Source of the DNA: CAYOXX01 sp964408025
GTDB lineage: Bacteria > Acidobacteriota > DATKUA01
Length of the DNA stretch: 44,334 nucleotides
Assembly: GCA_964408025.1 (NCBI GenBank)
Contig: CAYOXX010000021.1
Span: 1 to 44,334, forward strand
Direction: 5' to 3'
The notes under the pieces are model-generated. The model was not told the DNA's origin and did no database searches. It worked only from the letters and a program-made list of their open reading frames with translations. This document shows positions 35,601-43,082 of the stretch, one piece after another (positions within the stretch are counted from its first letter, which is position 1; every line of letters starts with the position of its first letter). A program made the translations under genes and the position numbers.

Positions 35601-36669
35601 GACAGTTCGTTGACGAGGCGTAGCACCCGGCCTTCGGGTCGGGTGAGGATTGAAACGAGGTTAAGTTGACGACGGCGATAGCGGCGCAGCGGGTAGCACC
35701 CGGCCTTCGGGTCGGGTGAGGATTGAAACCGGAGGCCAGTCGCTGCGTTAGCGCCTGTTTTTCCGTAGCACCCGGCCTTCGGGTCGGGTGAGGATTGAAA
35801 CGCTTTCGGACAGTGGCACGCCTGGAGTGTCAAGCCGTAGCACCCGGCCTTCGGGTCGGGTGAGGATTGAAACTTCGCAACCCTACCGATATTACTCCCT
35901 AGCGCGCAAGTAGCACCCGGCCTTCGGGTCGGGTGAGGATTGAAACACCCTATCCTCCTCTGCAACACCACTCCCGCCTGCGTAGCACCCGGCCTTCGGG
36001 TCGGGTGAGGATTGAAACTCGTGCCCCAGAGGATGAGCTTGGATATCAGGCCGGTAGCACCCGGCCTTCGGGTCGGGTGAGGATTGAAACATCGCTGGCG
36101 GGCAATTGCCATCGAGTATAGAAGAGTAGCACCCGGCCTTCGGGTCGGGTGAGGATTGAAACACCGCGTCTGCCAGCCTCAATAGTGCGCCGTAGGCGTA
36201 GCACCCGGCCTTCGGGTCGGGTGAGGATTGAAACTGGAAGCTGCAAGACATAGAGCGCGAAGACGACGAAGTAGCACCCGGCCTTCGGGTCGGGTGAGGA
36301 TTGAAACGTCTGGGCTAGGCATCCTGTCTTGGCAAGCCAGGTAGCACCCGGCCTTCGGGTCGGGTGAGGATTGAAACTCCGCAATATGGACAATAAAAGT
36401 CTGGCATTATCGTGTAGCACCCGGCCTTCGGGTCGGGTGAGGATTGAAACGATGCCCAGCAGATCCATCAGCGCTGCGGCTTCGCGTAGCACCCGGCCTT
36501 CGGGTCGGGTGAGGATTGAAACTGGGAAGACTGCGGTATATTCGCAAGCCTCAAAGGGAGTAGCACCCGGCCTTCGGGTCGGGTGAGGATTGAAACCAGA
36601 AGATGGTCAACGAGGCGATCATCAAGACCGTCGTAGCACACGGCCTCCGGGTTGGGTGAGCGACGTGGG
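29626..36669 (+). CRISPR. Type I-C CRISPR array, 96 full repeats visible plus a decayed terminal repeat
   Basis: The 37-nt repeat begins GTAGCACCCGGCC and ends GTGAGGATTGAAAC. The period averages about 72 nt and spacers are 33-37 nt. By hand count, full-length repeats start from 29626 through 36560. The copy at 33169 has one C-to-T change (GTAGCATCC), and a decayed copy starts at 36633 (GTAGCACACGGCCTCCGGG). The ATTGAAAC end gives the usual 5' handle. Inside the repeat, CACCCG and ACCCG can pair with either of two tandem CGGGT units, giving two hairpin registers. Transcription runs away from cas2. A run of 100 N at 30164-30263 interrupts the array. Protein-like frames on the reverse strand are only the repeat translated. 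Confidence 0.98.
30164..30263. other. 100-N assembly gap inside the array, probably artefactual
   Basis: Exactly 100 N follow the repeat at 30127-30163. The 18 bases after the gap (30264-30281) are identical to the last 18 of the spacer before it (30109-30126), and both are followed by a repeat. The two contig ends therefore overlap by about 55 bases, so the gap may have no real length. Confidence 0.8.
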
Positions 36670-36850
36670 CCGTCAACGATCTTCCGGAAGCCGGGAGGGG
36701 AGTCGCTTTCCTTGCGTCACTCCGGCTCACGGTCGGTTCGCTTCCACGTGGATACGTTCGCCTTGACCACCCGGGCATGTCTGCCCGATGGACGGTGGTT
36801 TGCGGCCGAGCTTTATGATTAGATATCAAAAACTAAAAGGGAGTTGCTCG

Positions 36851-37519
36851 ATGAAATCGTACGATGCCATTAGCGGCCACGACAAATCCGCAGAGGTTTA
36901 CGATGACCAGGCCGCCGAGTATGACTGGCTGTGTTCCGAAGCCCTATTCGGGTTGACTTACGAATACGTCAAGCCGGGTCAATCCCTGCTAGATATAGGT
37001 ATAGGCACCGGCTTGAGCTCCATCCTTTTCCATAAGGCAGGCCTGCGGGTCTACGGATTGGACGGCTCGGGTGCGATGCTGAAGGTCTGCGAATCGAAAG
37101 GTTTCGCTTCCGGACTCAAACAGCACGATATTCGGAAACAACCGCTGCCCTATGCTAATGATTCCTTCGATCACGTTATCTCCATTGCGGTTTTCAATTT
37201 CATCGGGGAGCTGGGGCCTATCTTCGAGGAGGTTGCCAGAATCATAAGAGACGGTGGGATCTTTGGCTTTATGGTATTCGAACTGAAAACGGGGGGCCGG
37301 GATGGCCGCGCAAGTTACACCGGAGACGATATTGCGGAAGTAGTCGATGAGGAGTGGGAGGTCAAGATGTTCAGGCATAGCGATGAATACGTGTCGAGAC
37401 TACTCCGCGACAATGGCTTCGCGGTGCTTAGGGATCACAGGTTCGCCGGCCTCAAGCGCCCCTCGAGTGATGAAGTGGTGATCCTTAAGCTATTCATCGC
37501 TCGGAAGGGGAAGCCATGA
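36851..37519 (+). CDS. Class I SAM-dependent methyltransferase
   Basis: The ATG at 36851 has AAAGGGAG seven bases upstream. A frame open from 36788 lacks such a site. The 222-aa product has the Rossmann motif I LLDIGIGTGLSS near residue 47, motif II VYGLDGSGAMLKVC, a post-motif D in KQHDIRKQPLPYANDSFDHVIS, and the tail VVILKLFIARKG. This is the Methyltransf_11/25 type that methylates small molecules. The substrate is unknown. It stands alone just beyond the decayed end of the CRISPR array, and no cas function is suggested. Confidence 0.82.
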   Translation: MKSYDAISGHDKSAEVYDDQAAEYDWLCSEALFGLTYEYVKPGQSLLDIGIGTGLSSILFHKAGLRVYGLDGSGAMLKVCESKGFASGLKQHDIRKQPLPYANDSFDHVISIAVFNFIGELGPIFEEVARIIRDGGIFGFMVFELKTGGRDGRASYTGDDIAEVVDEEWEVKMFRHSDEYVSRLLRDNGFAVLRDHRFAGLKRPSSDEVVILKLFIARKGKP

Positions 37520-38315
37520 CGGCACGGCTGCGGAGGCGTGACGATCAGGATCCCGTGTCTGTTGGGTAGCGTATGCGCGGCCCACCTTCACGAGGCCGGG
37601 CACGCCAATGCGGCGCCCGAAGATAGAGAGCAGCTTGCCGACGAATTTCGTGCGCTGATCGAACGGACTTCCGTACCGACACCGGCTATCGACGAACTTC
37701 GATGATTTCTGATCGAAAGAAAAGGATCTTTCGCAGAACCATTGCATGAGAGCGCGCCCTATAAATACGCGCTTGCCACGGGTCGCCACCGCGATAGTTA
37801 CGCTCTGGGGCGCGTGCAGGAACTTTACTGCTTGATGCAAAGCCCGCGCGGCGATTTCACAACAATATTACGAGGCTGCCGCCCTTCCAATCCGGTATGT
37901 CGGCAGCCCCCTTCGACTTCGGTTCGTCGGGCCCCAGGTAGCGGAAACGGTGCTTACCGAAGAAGGCCAAGGTTTCATGATCCCTGCCGCGGTGTGGCTG
38001 ACTAGCAGCACTCACGACATTCTTGGGGGAGAGGAAGCAGCCGCCTGTTTCGAATCCGCGTGGACCGAAGTCGCTGTTCAGCGGCATCAACTCCAACCAG
38101 TAAATCGGCTTGCAGGAGCGTCTTAAAGCGATAACCGGTCCGTGTCCCGGGGGCGGCGGTTGCGCCAACACTGTGCTCCGGGGAGCGGAATCGTGCTCGC
38201 GGGCGCCCGTCCGCGAGGACTCGGCTGCGAAGCGAACGCGGTCTGACACTGGCCGTCCTCCGCCGGCGATTGCGTTAGGCTGCTGCTGCTCGCTCGGGTT
38301 GCGCTATTCTCGGGT
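37520..38315. other. Gene-poor region of about 800 bp, possible minus-strand gene remnant
   Basis: No gene with a good start and family match is seen. On the minus strand, within 37857-38249, one part reads protein-like (YWLELMPLNSDFGPRGFETG, then RDHETLAFFGKHRFRYLG). It lacks a convincing start and its front half looks non-coding, so it may be a decayed enzyme fragment. On the plus strand only short frames occur. Confidence 0.35.
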
Positions 38316-38507
38316 TCAGGCTACGCCGAGCATAGACATCAGGCCCTCGATGGCGTTGCGGCTGAAGTACCAGCGCTTGCCGAAAACCACGGGGCGCACA
38401 GGGAAGCGGCCGGCGTTGACAGCGTTGTAGAAGCTCTTGATGTTGGAGTAGCCGAAGCTGTAGGCGACCTCCTTGGCCGTGACGAAGTTGTCGCGAAGAT
38501 TTGTCAT
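38316..38507 (-). CDS. Small HTH_17/excisionase-like DNA-binding protein, 63 aa
   Basis: The ATG at 38507 has AGAGGAG nine bases upstream. The 63-aa product (NFVTAKEVAYSFGYSNIKSF, then NAVNAGRFPVRPVVFGKRWYFS) has the winged-helix layout of MerR-like, AlpA/excisionase-type helix-turn-helix proteins: recognition helix, then a wing with the (V)R.G.RW.F pattern. Such proteins regulate or direct recombination of mobile elements. No integrase is next to it, so it could be an orphan of a lost element. It is divergent from hslV, and the two share a 245-bp intergenic region. Confidence 0.7.
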   Translation of the reverse strand: MTNLRDNFVTAKEVAYSFGYSNIKSFYNAVNAGRFPVRPVVFGKRWYFSRNAIEGLMSMLGVA

Positions 38508-38650
38508 CTGGATTCCACTCCTCTGCTAAAACCACTCACATATAGCCTCGGGGGAGAGCAAATGCCGTACCAACCGAGTTTGATCAGTTAATTGGATGTA
38601 CTTGAATAAGTTAAGCATCCAGCGGCGGGCTTCCGGCGCTCGCCGGGTGT

Positions 38651-38675
38651 CTCAATTTGAGTCTATAAGACTCAA
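38651..38675. promoter_or_regulatory. Overlapping inverted repeats upstream of hslV, operator-like
   Basis: TTGAGTC (38657-38663) and GACTCAA (38669-38675) form a perfect palindrome around TATAA. CTCAA-T-TTGAG overlaps it at 38651-38661, so the half site CTCAA/TTGAG occurs three times. It lies 24 bases before the putative -35 of hslV and in the shared region with the HTH gene. It is not the CIRCE sequence. A role as a repressor or activator site is inference. Confidence 0.4.
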
Positions 38676-38698
38676 TATGAAACTGCATGCGTGCCAAC

Positions 38699-38727
38699 TT
38701 GCGCCGCCACCGGCGGCCCTATACAAT
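38699..38727 (+). promoter_or_regulatory. Putative hslV promoter
   Basis: TACAAT at 38722-38727 (5 of 6 to the -10 consensus) is 17 bases from a weak TTGCGC at 38699-38704. The ATG of hslV follows 25 bases after the -10, with AGAGGGAG between. Confidence 0.45.
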
Positions 38728-38751
38728 ACGCCGCACTCGCAGAGGGAGCCT

Positions 38752-39294
38752 ATGGAGAGCCGGGGAACAACAGTGTTGGCGGTGCGGCGCGGCGCGACGG
38801 TGGCGCTGGCGGGCGACGGCCAGGTGACGCTGAGCGATACGGTGGTTAAGCACAGCGCCACCAAGCTGCGGCGAATGTACAAGGGCAAGATAGTGGCCGG
38901 TTTTGCTGGCTCGACTGCCGACGCCTTTAGCCTCTTCACGCGCTTCGAGGCCAAGCTGGAGGAGTACCACGGCAACCTCGAGCGGGCGGCGGTTGAGCTG
39001 GCCCGCGATTGGCGGACCGACCGCAGCCTGCGCCGGCTGGAGGCGATGCTGATCGTCTGCGACCGCGAGCGGACTTTCCTCATCTCCGGCACCGGGGACG
39101 TGGTCGAGCCCGACGACGGCGCGATTGCCATCGGCAGCGGCGGCGCCTACGCGCTGGCGGCGGCGCGGGCGCTGATCGCTAACACCGAGCTGGACGCCGA
39201 GGCGGTCGTGCGCGAGGCGATGCGGATCGCCGCCGGCATCTGCGTCTACACCAACGAAGAGTTGACCGTGGAGACGCTCACGGCCGATGAATAG
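38752..39294 (+). CDS. hslV: HslV protease subunit
   Basis: The ATG at 38752 follows AGAGGGAG. The 180-aa product aligns along its length with the HslV/ClpQ peptidase: GTTVLAVRRGATVALAGDGQ, KHSATKLRRMYKGKIVAGFAGSTADAF, LARDWRTDRSLRRLEAMLIV and IGSGGAYALAAARAL. Thr6 would be the N-terminal nucleophile after removal of MESRG. HslV forms two stacked hexamers and needs the HslU ATPase to admit substrates. No hslU gene follows; the next gene overlaps hslV by 8 bases and is unrelated. HslU must be encoded elsewhere, or this HslV works with another unfoldase. Confidence 0.93.
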   Translation: MESRGTTVLAVRRGATVALAGDGQVTLSDTVVKHSATKLRRMYKGKIVAGFAGSTADAFSLFTRFEAKLEEYHGNLERAAVELARDWRTDRSLRRLEAMLIVCDRERTFLISGTGDVVEPDDGAIAIGSGGAYALAAARALIANTELDAEAVVREAMRIAAGICVYTNEELTVETLTADE

Positions 39295-39970
39295 CATGCA
39301 GCGGGAGACGGGCGGGCAGCGCTGGAGCTGCGTCGCCTGCGGAGCGCCACAGCTGCTGGCGGCGGGCAGGCGCTACCACCGCTGCGAAGCCTGCGGTGCG
39401 CTCTTCAAGCTGGTCTGGCGCGGCGGTCGCCTCGACGGCCAGGCGATCAGGCGCCTACCGATCGACATCATCGACGCCCAGCTGCCCACCGAGTTGCTGC
39501 AGGAGCGCGTGCGCGGCGCCCGCCTGCAGCTGCGCCGGTTCAACGACCGCATCCGCGGCCTCGAGATGGCAAAGGGCAGCGAGCGGCTGGCGCTGCTCGC
39601 CGTTTTCGTGATCATCTGCGCGGCCATCTACGCAGCCTTCCACCTGACCGTGATCGGAGACTCGAACTTGGCCAGGTTGGGGCAGATGGGGATCGCCGTG
39701 GCGGCGGCCGCCGGCGTGGCGGCCGCGGTGCTGGCGCTGCTGAGGCTCCGCCGCGGCGCCGTGGTGCGCCGGGTACGGCGACTCTACGGGCAGCGCGAGG
39801 AGGCCGAGCGGGAGCTGGAAAGCGGCGAGGCGGCGCTGGCGCTCAGGGGCCTGGGGCCCGCCGACGAGGGCACCGAGTCCTACGGTGCGGGCGAGACCGA
39901 CATCCTCGAGAAGTACGCCGCCAAGCAGAAGCGGCGCCGGGGGCGGCTCAGCCTCAGAAGGCAGACCTGA
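39287..39970 (+). CDS. Zinc-ribbon membrane protein of unknown function
   Basis: A 227-aa protein whose ATG lies within the end of hslV. Residues 14-40 form a zinc ribbon (CVACGAP ... CEACGALF). A basic amphipathic region follows (LQERVRGARLQLRRFNDRIRG), then two transmembrane helices around LALLAVFVIICAAIYAAFHL and GIAVAAAAGVAAAVLALL. A long Arg/Glu-rich cytoplasmic tail (LYGQREEAERELESG ... KQKRRRGRLSLRR) is likely coiled. The basic and zinc-binding parts should face the cytoplasm. Translational coupling to hslV suggests a related task such as membrane protein quality control, but that is inference. Confidence 0.65.
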   Translation: MNSMQRETGGQRWSCVACGAPQLLAAGRRYHRCEACGALFKLVWRGGRLDGQAIRRLPIDIIDAQLPTELLQERVRGARLQLRRFNDRIRGLEMAKGSERLALLAVFVIICAAIYAAFHLTVIGDSNLARLGQMGIAVAAAAGVAAAVLALLRLRRGAVVRRVRRLYGQREEAERELESGEAALALRGLGPADEGTESYGAGETDILEKYAAKQKRRRGRLSLRRQT

Positions 39971-39988
39971 CGGGACTGTCGAAACAGA

Positions 39989-40726
39989 ATGATCCGAATC
40001 ATCGGGGGAGCGGCCGGCGCGGCTGCGGCTGCGGAGCTTGGGGCGCTGGCGGTAGTGGTGGACGCCCTGAGGTCCAGCGCCACGGTGGCGGCGATGCTGG
40101 CGGCGGGCGCCTCGGAGGTGCTCGTTTGCGCCGATCCCGAGACGGCCCGCGGCGTCGCGGCCGAGGTTGGCGACGCCCTGCTGGCCGGCGAGTGGCGGTC
40201 GAGCACGCCCGAGGGTTTCGACCTCGGCAACAGCCCTGTAGCCGCCGCCGAGGCTGACCTGAGCGGGCGTCGCGTAGTCTTCACGAGCAGCAACGGCGCA
40301 CCGATGCTAGTGAGCTGCTGCGGCGCCGGGCGCATCCTGATGGGCGGTGCGACCAACGCCGAGGCTGTCGTCCTGGCGGCCCGGGCAGCGCTGGCGGCGA
40401 GAACCGAGGTGGTGATCGTGCCGGCCGGCGACATGGGCGGTGAGAGCGAGGAGGATTTCGCCTCGGCCGTCCTGCTGGCCGAGGCGATCGGCCCCGACAT
40501 CGACCCCGGGCAGGCGGAGATGCTGAACCGCTGGCGGGAGCGGCTGGCCGGCGGCCTCGAGGCGCTCATGCGCACCTGCCCCCACGGGCTCGAGCTGGCG
40601 AAGCTGGGTTTCGACTCCGACCTCGCGGCCGCGGCAACGCAGAACCTCTACCCCGTGCTGCCGGAGGTGCTGGGATTCCGCCGCCGCGGCGGGGCGGCCG
40701 TCGCGCGCGTCGGCATCGGCGCTTGA
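39989..40726 (+). CDS. ComB family (2-phosphosulfolactate phosphatase-like) protein
   Basis: A 245-aa protein with the ComB-family order: VVVDALRSSATVAAMLAAGASEV (the VIDxLRASxT motif), LLAGEW, GFDLGNSPVAA, VVFTSSNGAP, AGDMGGESEEDFASAVLLAE. ComB removes phosphate from 2-phosphosulfolactate in coenzyme M synthesis. Bacteria without coenzyme M often carry homologues of unknown substrate, so the specific reaction is not assigned. The core aspartate, arginine and glycine motifs appear intact. It lies 18 bases after the zinc-ribbon membrane gene. Presence beside an Hdr-rich locus makes a coenzyme-M-like thiol conceivable, but no other com genes are seen. Confidence 0.78.
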   Translation: MIRIIGGAAGAAAAAELGALAVVVDALRSSATVAAMLAAGASEVLVCADPETARGVAAEVGDALLAGEWRSSTPEGFDLGNSPVAAAEADLSGRRVVFTSSNGAPMLVSCCGAGRILMGGATNAEAVVLAARAALAARTEVVIVPAGDMGGESEEDFASAVLLAEAIGPDIDPGQAEMLNRWRERLAGGLEALMRTCPHGLELAKLGFDSDLAAAATQNLYPVLPEVLGFRRRGGAAVARVGIGA

Positions 40727-40750
40727 CACCAGGGGCGGTGATGGTAAAAT
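40723..40750 (+). promoter_or_regulatory. Strong sigma-70-type promoter of the pentapeptide-repeat gene
   Basis: A perfect -35 TTGACA at 40723-40728, a 16-base spacer, and TAAAAT at 40745-40750 (5 of 6). The -35 overlaps the stop codon of the ComB-like gene. The start codon of the next gene is 40 bases after the -10, with GAGGAGGGG in between. Confidence 0.7.
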
Positions 40751-40790
40751 CGCGGCCCGATTCCGTCACCTGCGAACAGAGGAGGGGCCG

Positions 40791-41255
40791 TTGGAAAAGG
40801 ATCTGACTCAGAGGCAGATCATCAAGATGTTGCTCTACGACTGCGACAAGTTCAACGCCTGGCGCGCAGAGCACGGCATCGACGGGCTGAACCTCCAGGG
40901 AGTAAACCTCTTCAAAGCCGACCTCGGCGGCGTCAACCTCCGCAGCTGCGACCTGAGCTTCAGCGACCTCAGCGGTGCCGACCTGCGGGGGGCCGACCTC
41001 AGCTACGCCGAGCTCAAGGAGGTGGACTTCCGCGGCTCCGACCTGCTGGGATCGAACCTGTCGCACTCCAACATCGAGGCCGGCGACTTTCGCGAGTGCG
41101 ACCTCACCGGGGCCGACTTCACCGGCGCCAACCTGTGCAACGCCGACTTCAGGGAGGCGCGCGACGCCGAGGCGATCCTCACCGGCGCCAACCTCGAGGA
41201 CATCATCCCCAGCAGCGGTTACCGCGAGGGGATGGTGCCGCGCGACGAATCCTGA
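40791..41255 (+). CDS. Pentapeptide-repeat protein
   Basis: The TTG at 40791 is supported by GGAGGGG six bases upstream and by the promoter at 40723-40750. The 154-aa product has a short helical N-terminus (RQIIKMLLYDCDKFNAWRAEH), then about 16 consecutive A(D/N)Lxx-type pentapeptides (GLNLQGVNLFKADLGGVNL ... SGADLRGADLSYAEL), making a right-handed quadrilateral beta-helix. Such proteins are rigid scaffolds, sometimes DNA mimics. There is no signal peptide or membrane segment, so it should be cytoplasmic. The thioesterase gene starts 1 base after its stop and is probably cotranscribed. Confidence 0.82.
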   Translation: MEKDLTQRQIIKMLLYDCDKFNAWRAEHGIDGLNLQGVNLFKADLGGVNLRSCDLSFSDLSGADLRGADLSYAELKEVDFRGSDLLGSNLSHSNIEAGDFRECDLTGADFTGANLCNADFREARDAEAILTGANLEDIIPSSGYREGMVPRDES

Positions 41256-41256
41256 G

Positions 41257-41673
41257 ATGCCCCCCGCGCCGACCGTCGACTGCCGCCTGCGAGTCCGCTA
41301 CGCCGAGACCGACCAGATGGGCGTCGCCCACAACTCCAACTACCTCGTCTGGTTCGAGGTGGGGCGCTCGGAGTTCTGCCGCGCCGTCGGCTACCCCTAC
41401 TCTCGCATCGAGGAGGAGGGATACGTCCTGGTGGTCGCAGAGGCCACGGTGCGCTACAAGCGGCCGGCCCGCTACGACGACCCGTTGATAGTCCGCTCCG
41501 CGATGACGAAGATCGGGCGCCGCGTCTGCCGCTTCGGCTACAGCATCTTGCATGCCGAGACGGGCGAGCTGATCGCCGAGGGGGCGACCACCCACGTTGT
41601 CGTCGACCGCGAAAGCGGCCGCCCAACGTCCCTGCCCAAGCAGGTTGTAGAGCACTTCCGAGATAGAAAGTAG
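41257..41673 (+). CDS. YbgC/FadM-like acyl-CoA thioesterase (4HBT hotdog fold)
   Basis: The ATG at 41257 follows the pentapeptide stop at once. The 138-aa product has the hotdog-thioesterase opening RVRYAETDQMGVAHNSNYLVWFEVGRSEFCR, with the catalytic Asp in the TDQMG motif, then EATVRYKRPARYDDPLIV, ILHAETGELIAEGATTHVVVD, and a short tail. Enzymes of this group hydrolyse short- or long-chain acyl-CoA or aryl-CoA thioesters. YbgC itself is tied to the Tol-Pal system, and a TonB-type protein is encoded convergently next to it. That is suggestive only. It shares its strand and probably its promoter with the preceding gene. Confidence 0.85.
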   Translation: MPPAPTVDCRLRVRYAETDQMGVAHNSNYLVWFEVGRSEFCRAVGYPYSRIEEEGYVLVVAEATVRYKRPARYDDPLIVRSAMTKIGRRVCRFGYSILHAETGELIAEGATTHVVVDRESGRPTSLPKQVVEHFRDRK

Positions 41674-41746
41674 GGACAGGCACCAATTATCGCGATAAGT
41701 GCATTATTTCCAGCAGGATGCACAGGGGGAGTAGCGCCGGTCCCTA
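41671..41746. repeat. REP-like inverted repeat between convergent genes
   Basis: TAGGGAC (41671-41677) and GTCCCTA (41740-41746) are exact inverted ends, with AGGCACC matching GGCGC imperfectly inside. The ends overlap the stop codons of both flanking convergent genes. Sequences beginning GGGACAGGCACC are common as extragenic palindromes near REP-type transposases. It may also act as a bidirectional terminator. Confidence 0.45.
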
Positions 41747-42979
41747 TTCTTGGTTGCGGCCGGCGAACTCGAACGGGATTTCGTACCAGTAGCGAAGCGT
41801 CGCGCCGTCGCTCCTGGCCGGCTCGAACCTCCAGCGCCGGGCGGCCTCGAGCGCCGCGCGGTCCAGAGAGCCGAGCGGGTCGGGGCTGGATAGCACCTCG
41901 GCTTCGAGCACCGCTCCTTCCTCGCCCACCAGCACCCTGACCACCACTATTCCGGAAACCCTGCGCCGCTGCGCGGAGAGCGGGTATTCGGGGCGCACGA
42001 TCTCGATCGGCGTGGGGCCGGTGACCTCTGCGGACCGCCGGGAGGGCTGGGTCGATGTGCGTCCCGCGGCGGCCAATTCCTCACTCGTCTGCCCGGTCGA
42101 TGCGAGGCGCTGGCGCAGGACGGCGTTCTCGTCTGAGAGCTCCTCGATCCGCCTGTCCTTCTCCTGGTTCGAGGTCCGCAGCTCCTGCAGCAGGGCTAGC
42201 ACGCGGCGGTACTCGCTGTTGATCTCCTCGAGTTGCTCGGAGCTGCTGCGGTCGCCGGCGGAACTCGCTGCCAGGTCGGAAAGCCGGCTTTCGGCGTTGC
42301 CGAGCTGTGTGCGCAGCGAGTTCAGCTCCTCCCTCAGGCTCTGGTTGTCGTTCCGCAGCAGCTCGAGCTCGAGCTCGGCCGCCTCCTGCTGGCGGCTGAC
42401 GTGGCGCAGCGTCGTGTTCTCGCGCTCGAGCGCCTCGGCTCGCCGCAGGGCTTCCTGCAGACGTGAGCGCAGGGCGGCGTCCGACTCGTCGCCGTCCGCG
42501 GGTTGGGGGGAGGTCGCCCTGTCGTGCAGCTCCCCCAGCTCGTCCTGCAGCTGCCGGATCTGCTCGCTCTGCTCCTCGACGGTGGCGCGCAGGGCCTCGT
42601 TGGCTTGGCGCAGGTTCTCCACCTCAACCGGTTCGGCAGTCGGCTGCGCCGCGACCGATGCCCGCAGTTCTTGGATCTCGTCGCGCAGCTCCCGTACCAG
42701 AGCGTGCTGGTCTCCGCCGCCGCCGAGGAGGGCGAAAACCTGGTCCTTGGCGAGGATGAGCACGGCCACTATGAGGCCGATGATGATGATCACCAGGGCG
42801 ATCAGCGCCGCGGCGCCGACGCTGATGCCGCGGCGACGCGCTGGCGGTGGCCTCGAGGTGGTGCCGATGCCGGTGACGCTGTAGTCGTCGGGCAGCTCCG
42901 GGTTTTCTTCCGAGCCCTGGGGGCCGAGCAGGCCCTCGATGGCGCGACGCTTGTCGTCAGAGGGGTTACGCTGATCCAT
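41744..42979 (-). CDS. Membrane-anchored coiled-coil protein with TonB C-terminal domain
   Basis: The ATG at 42979 has GGAG eight bases upstream and gives 411 aa. Residues 1-55 are cytoplasmic and polar, followed by one transmembrane helix (VGAAALIALVIIIIGLIVAV). Then come about 200 residues of Glu/Leu/Arg-rich coiled coil (LRDEIQELRASV ... RRIEELSDENAVLRQRL). From about residue 315 a TonB-type C-terminal domain follows: PIEIVRPEYPLSAQRRRVSG, VVVRVLVGEEGAV, AALEAARRWRFEPAR. TonB-type proteins carry energy to outer-membrane receptors, or act as a periplasmic bridge. The usual Pro-rich spacer is replaced here by a coiled coil. This suggests a Gram-negative envelope. No exbB/exbD genes are nearby. 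Confidence 0.8.
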   Translation of the reverse strand: MDQRNPSDDKRRAIEGLLGPQGSEENPELPDDYSVTGIGTTSRPPPARRRGISVGAAALIALVIIIIGLIVAVLILAKDQVFALLGGGGDQHALVRELRDEIQELRASVAAQPTAEPVEVENLRQANEALRATVEEQSEQIRQLQDELGELHDRATSPQPADGDESDAALRSRLQEALRRAEALERENTTLRHVSRQQEAAELELELLRNDNQSLREELNSLRTQLGNAESRLSDLAASSAGDRSSSEQLEEINSEYRRVLALLQELRTSNQEKDRRIEELSDENAVLRQRLASTGQTSEELAAAGRTSTQPSRRSAEVTGPTPIEIVRPEYPLSAQRRRVSGIVVVRVLVGEEGAVLEAEVLSSPDPLGSLDRAALEAARRWRFEPARSDGATLRYWYEIPFEFAGRNQE

Positions 42980-43082
42980 AGGGCACACTCCGCTGCAGGG
43001 TGGTCGCGTGCCATCCCGACCGCCCTGTCGCCCCGCCGCCGCGCTGGAGGTACCGTAATTCTAGCCCTAGATTAGACGATAA

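Noticed and set aside
29824..36492. Many minus-strand frames with repeated SILTRPEGRVL, FNPHPTRRPGAT or FQSSPDPKAGCY
   Set aside because: These are the CRISPR repeat translated in three reverse phases, not proteins.
37742..38430. Short plus-strand frames in the region after the methyltransferase
   Set aside because: No start signals, no homology, and composition unlike genes.
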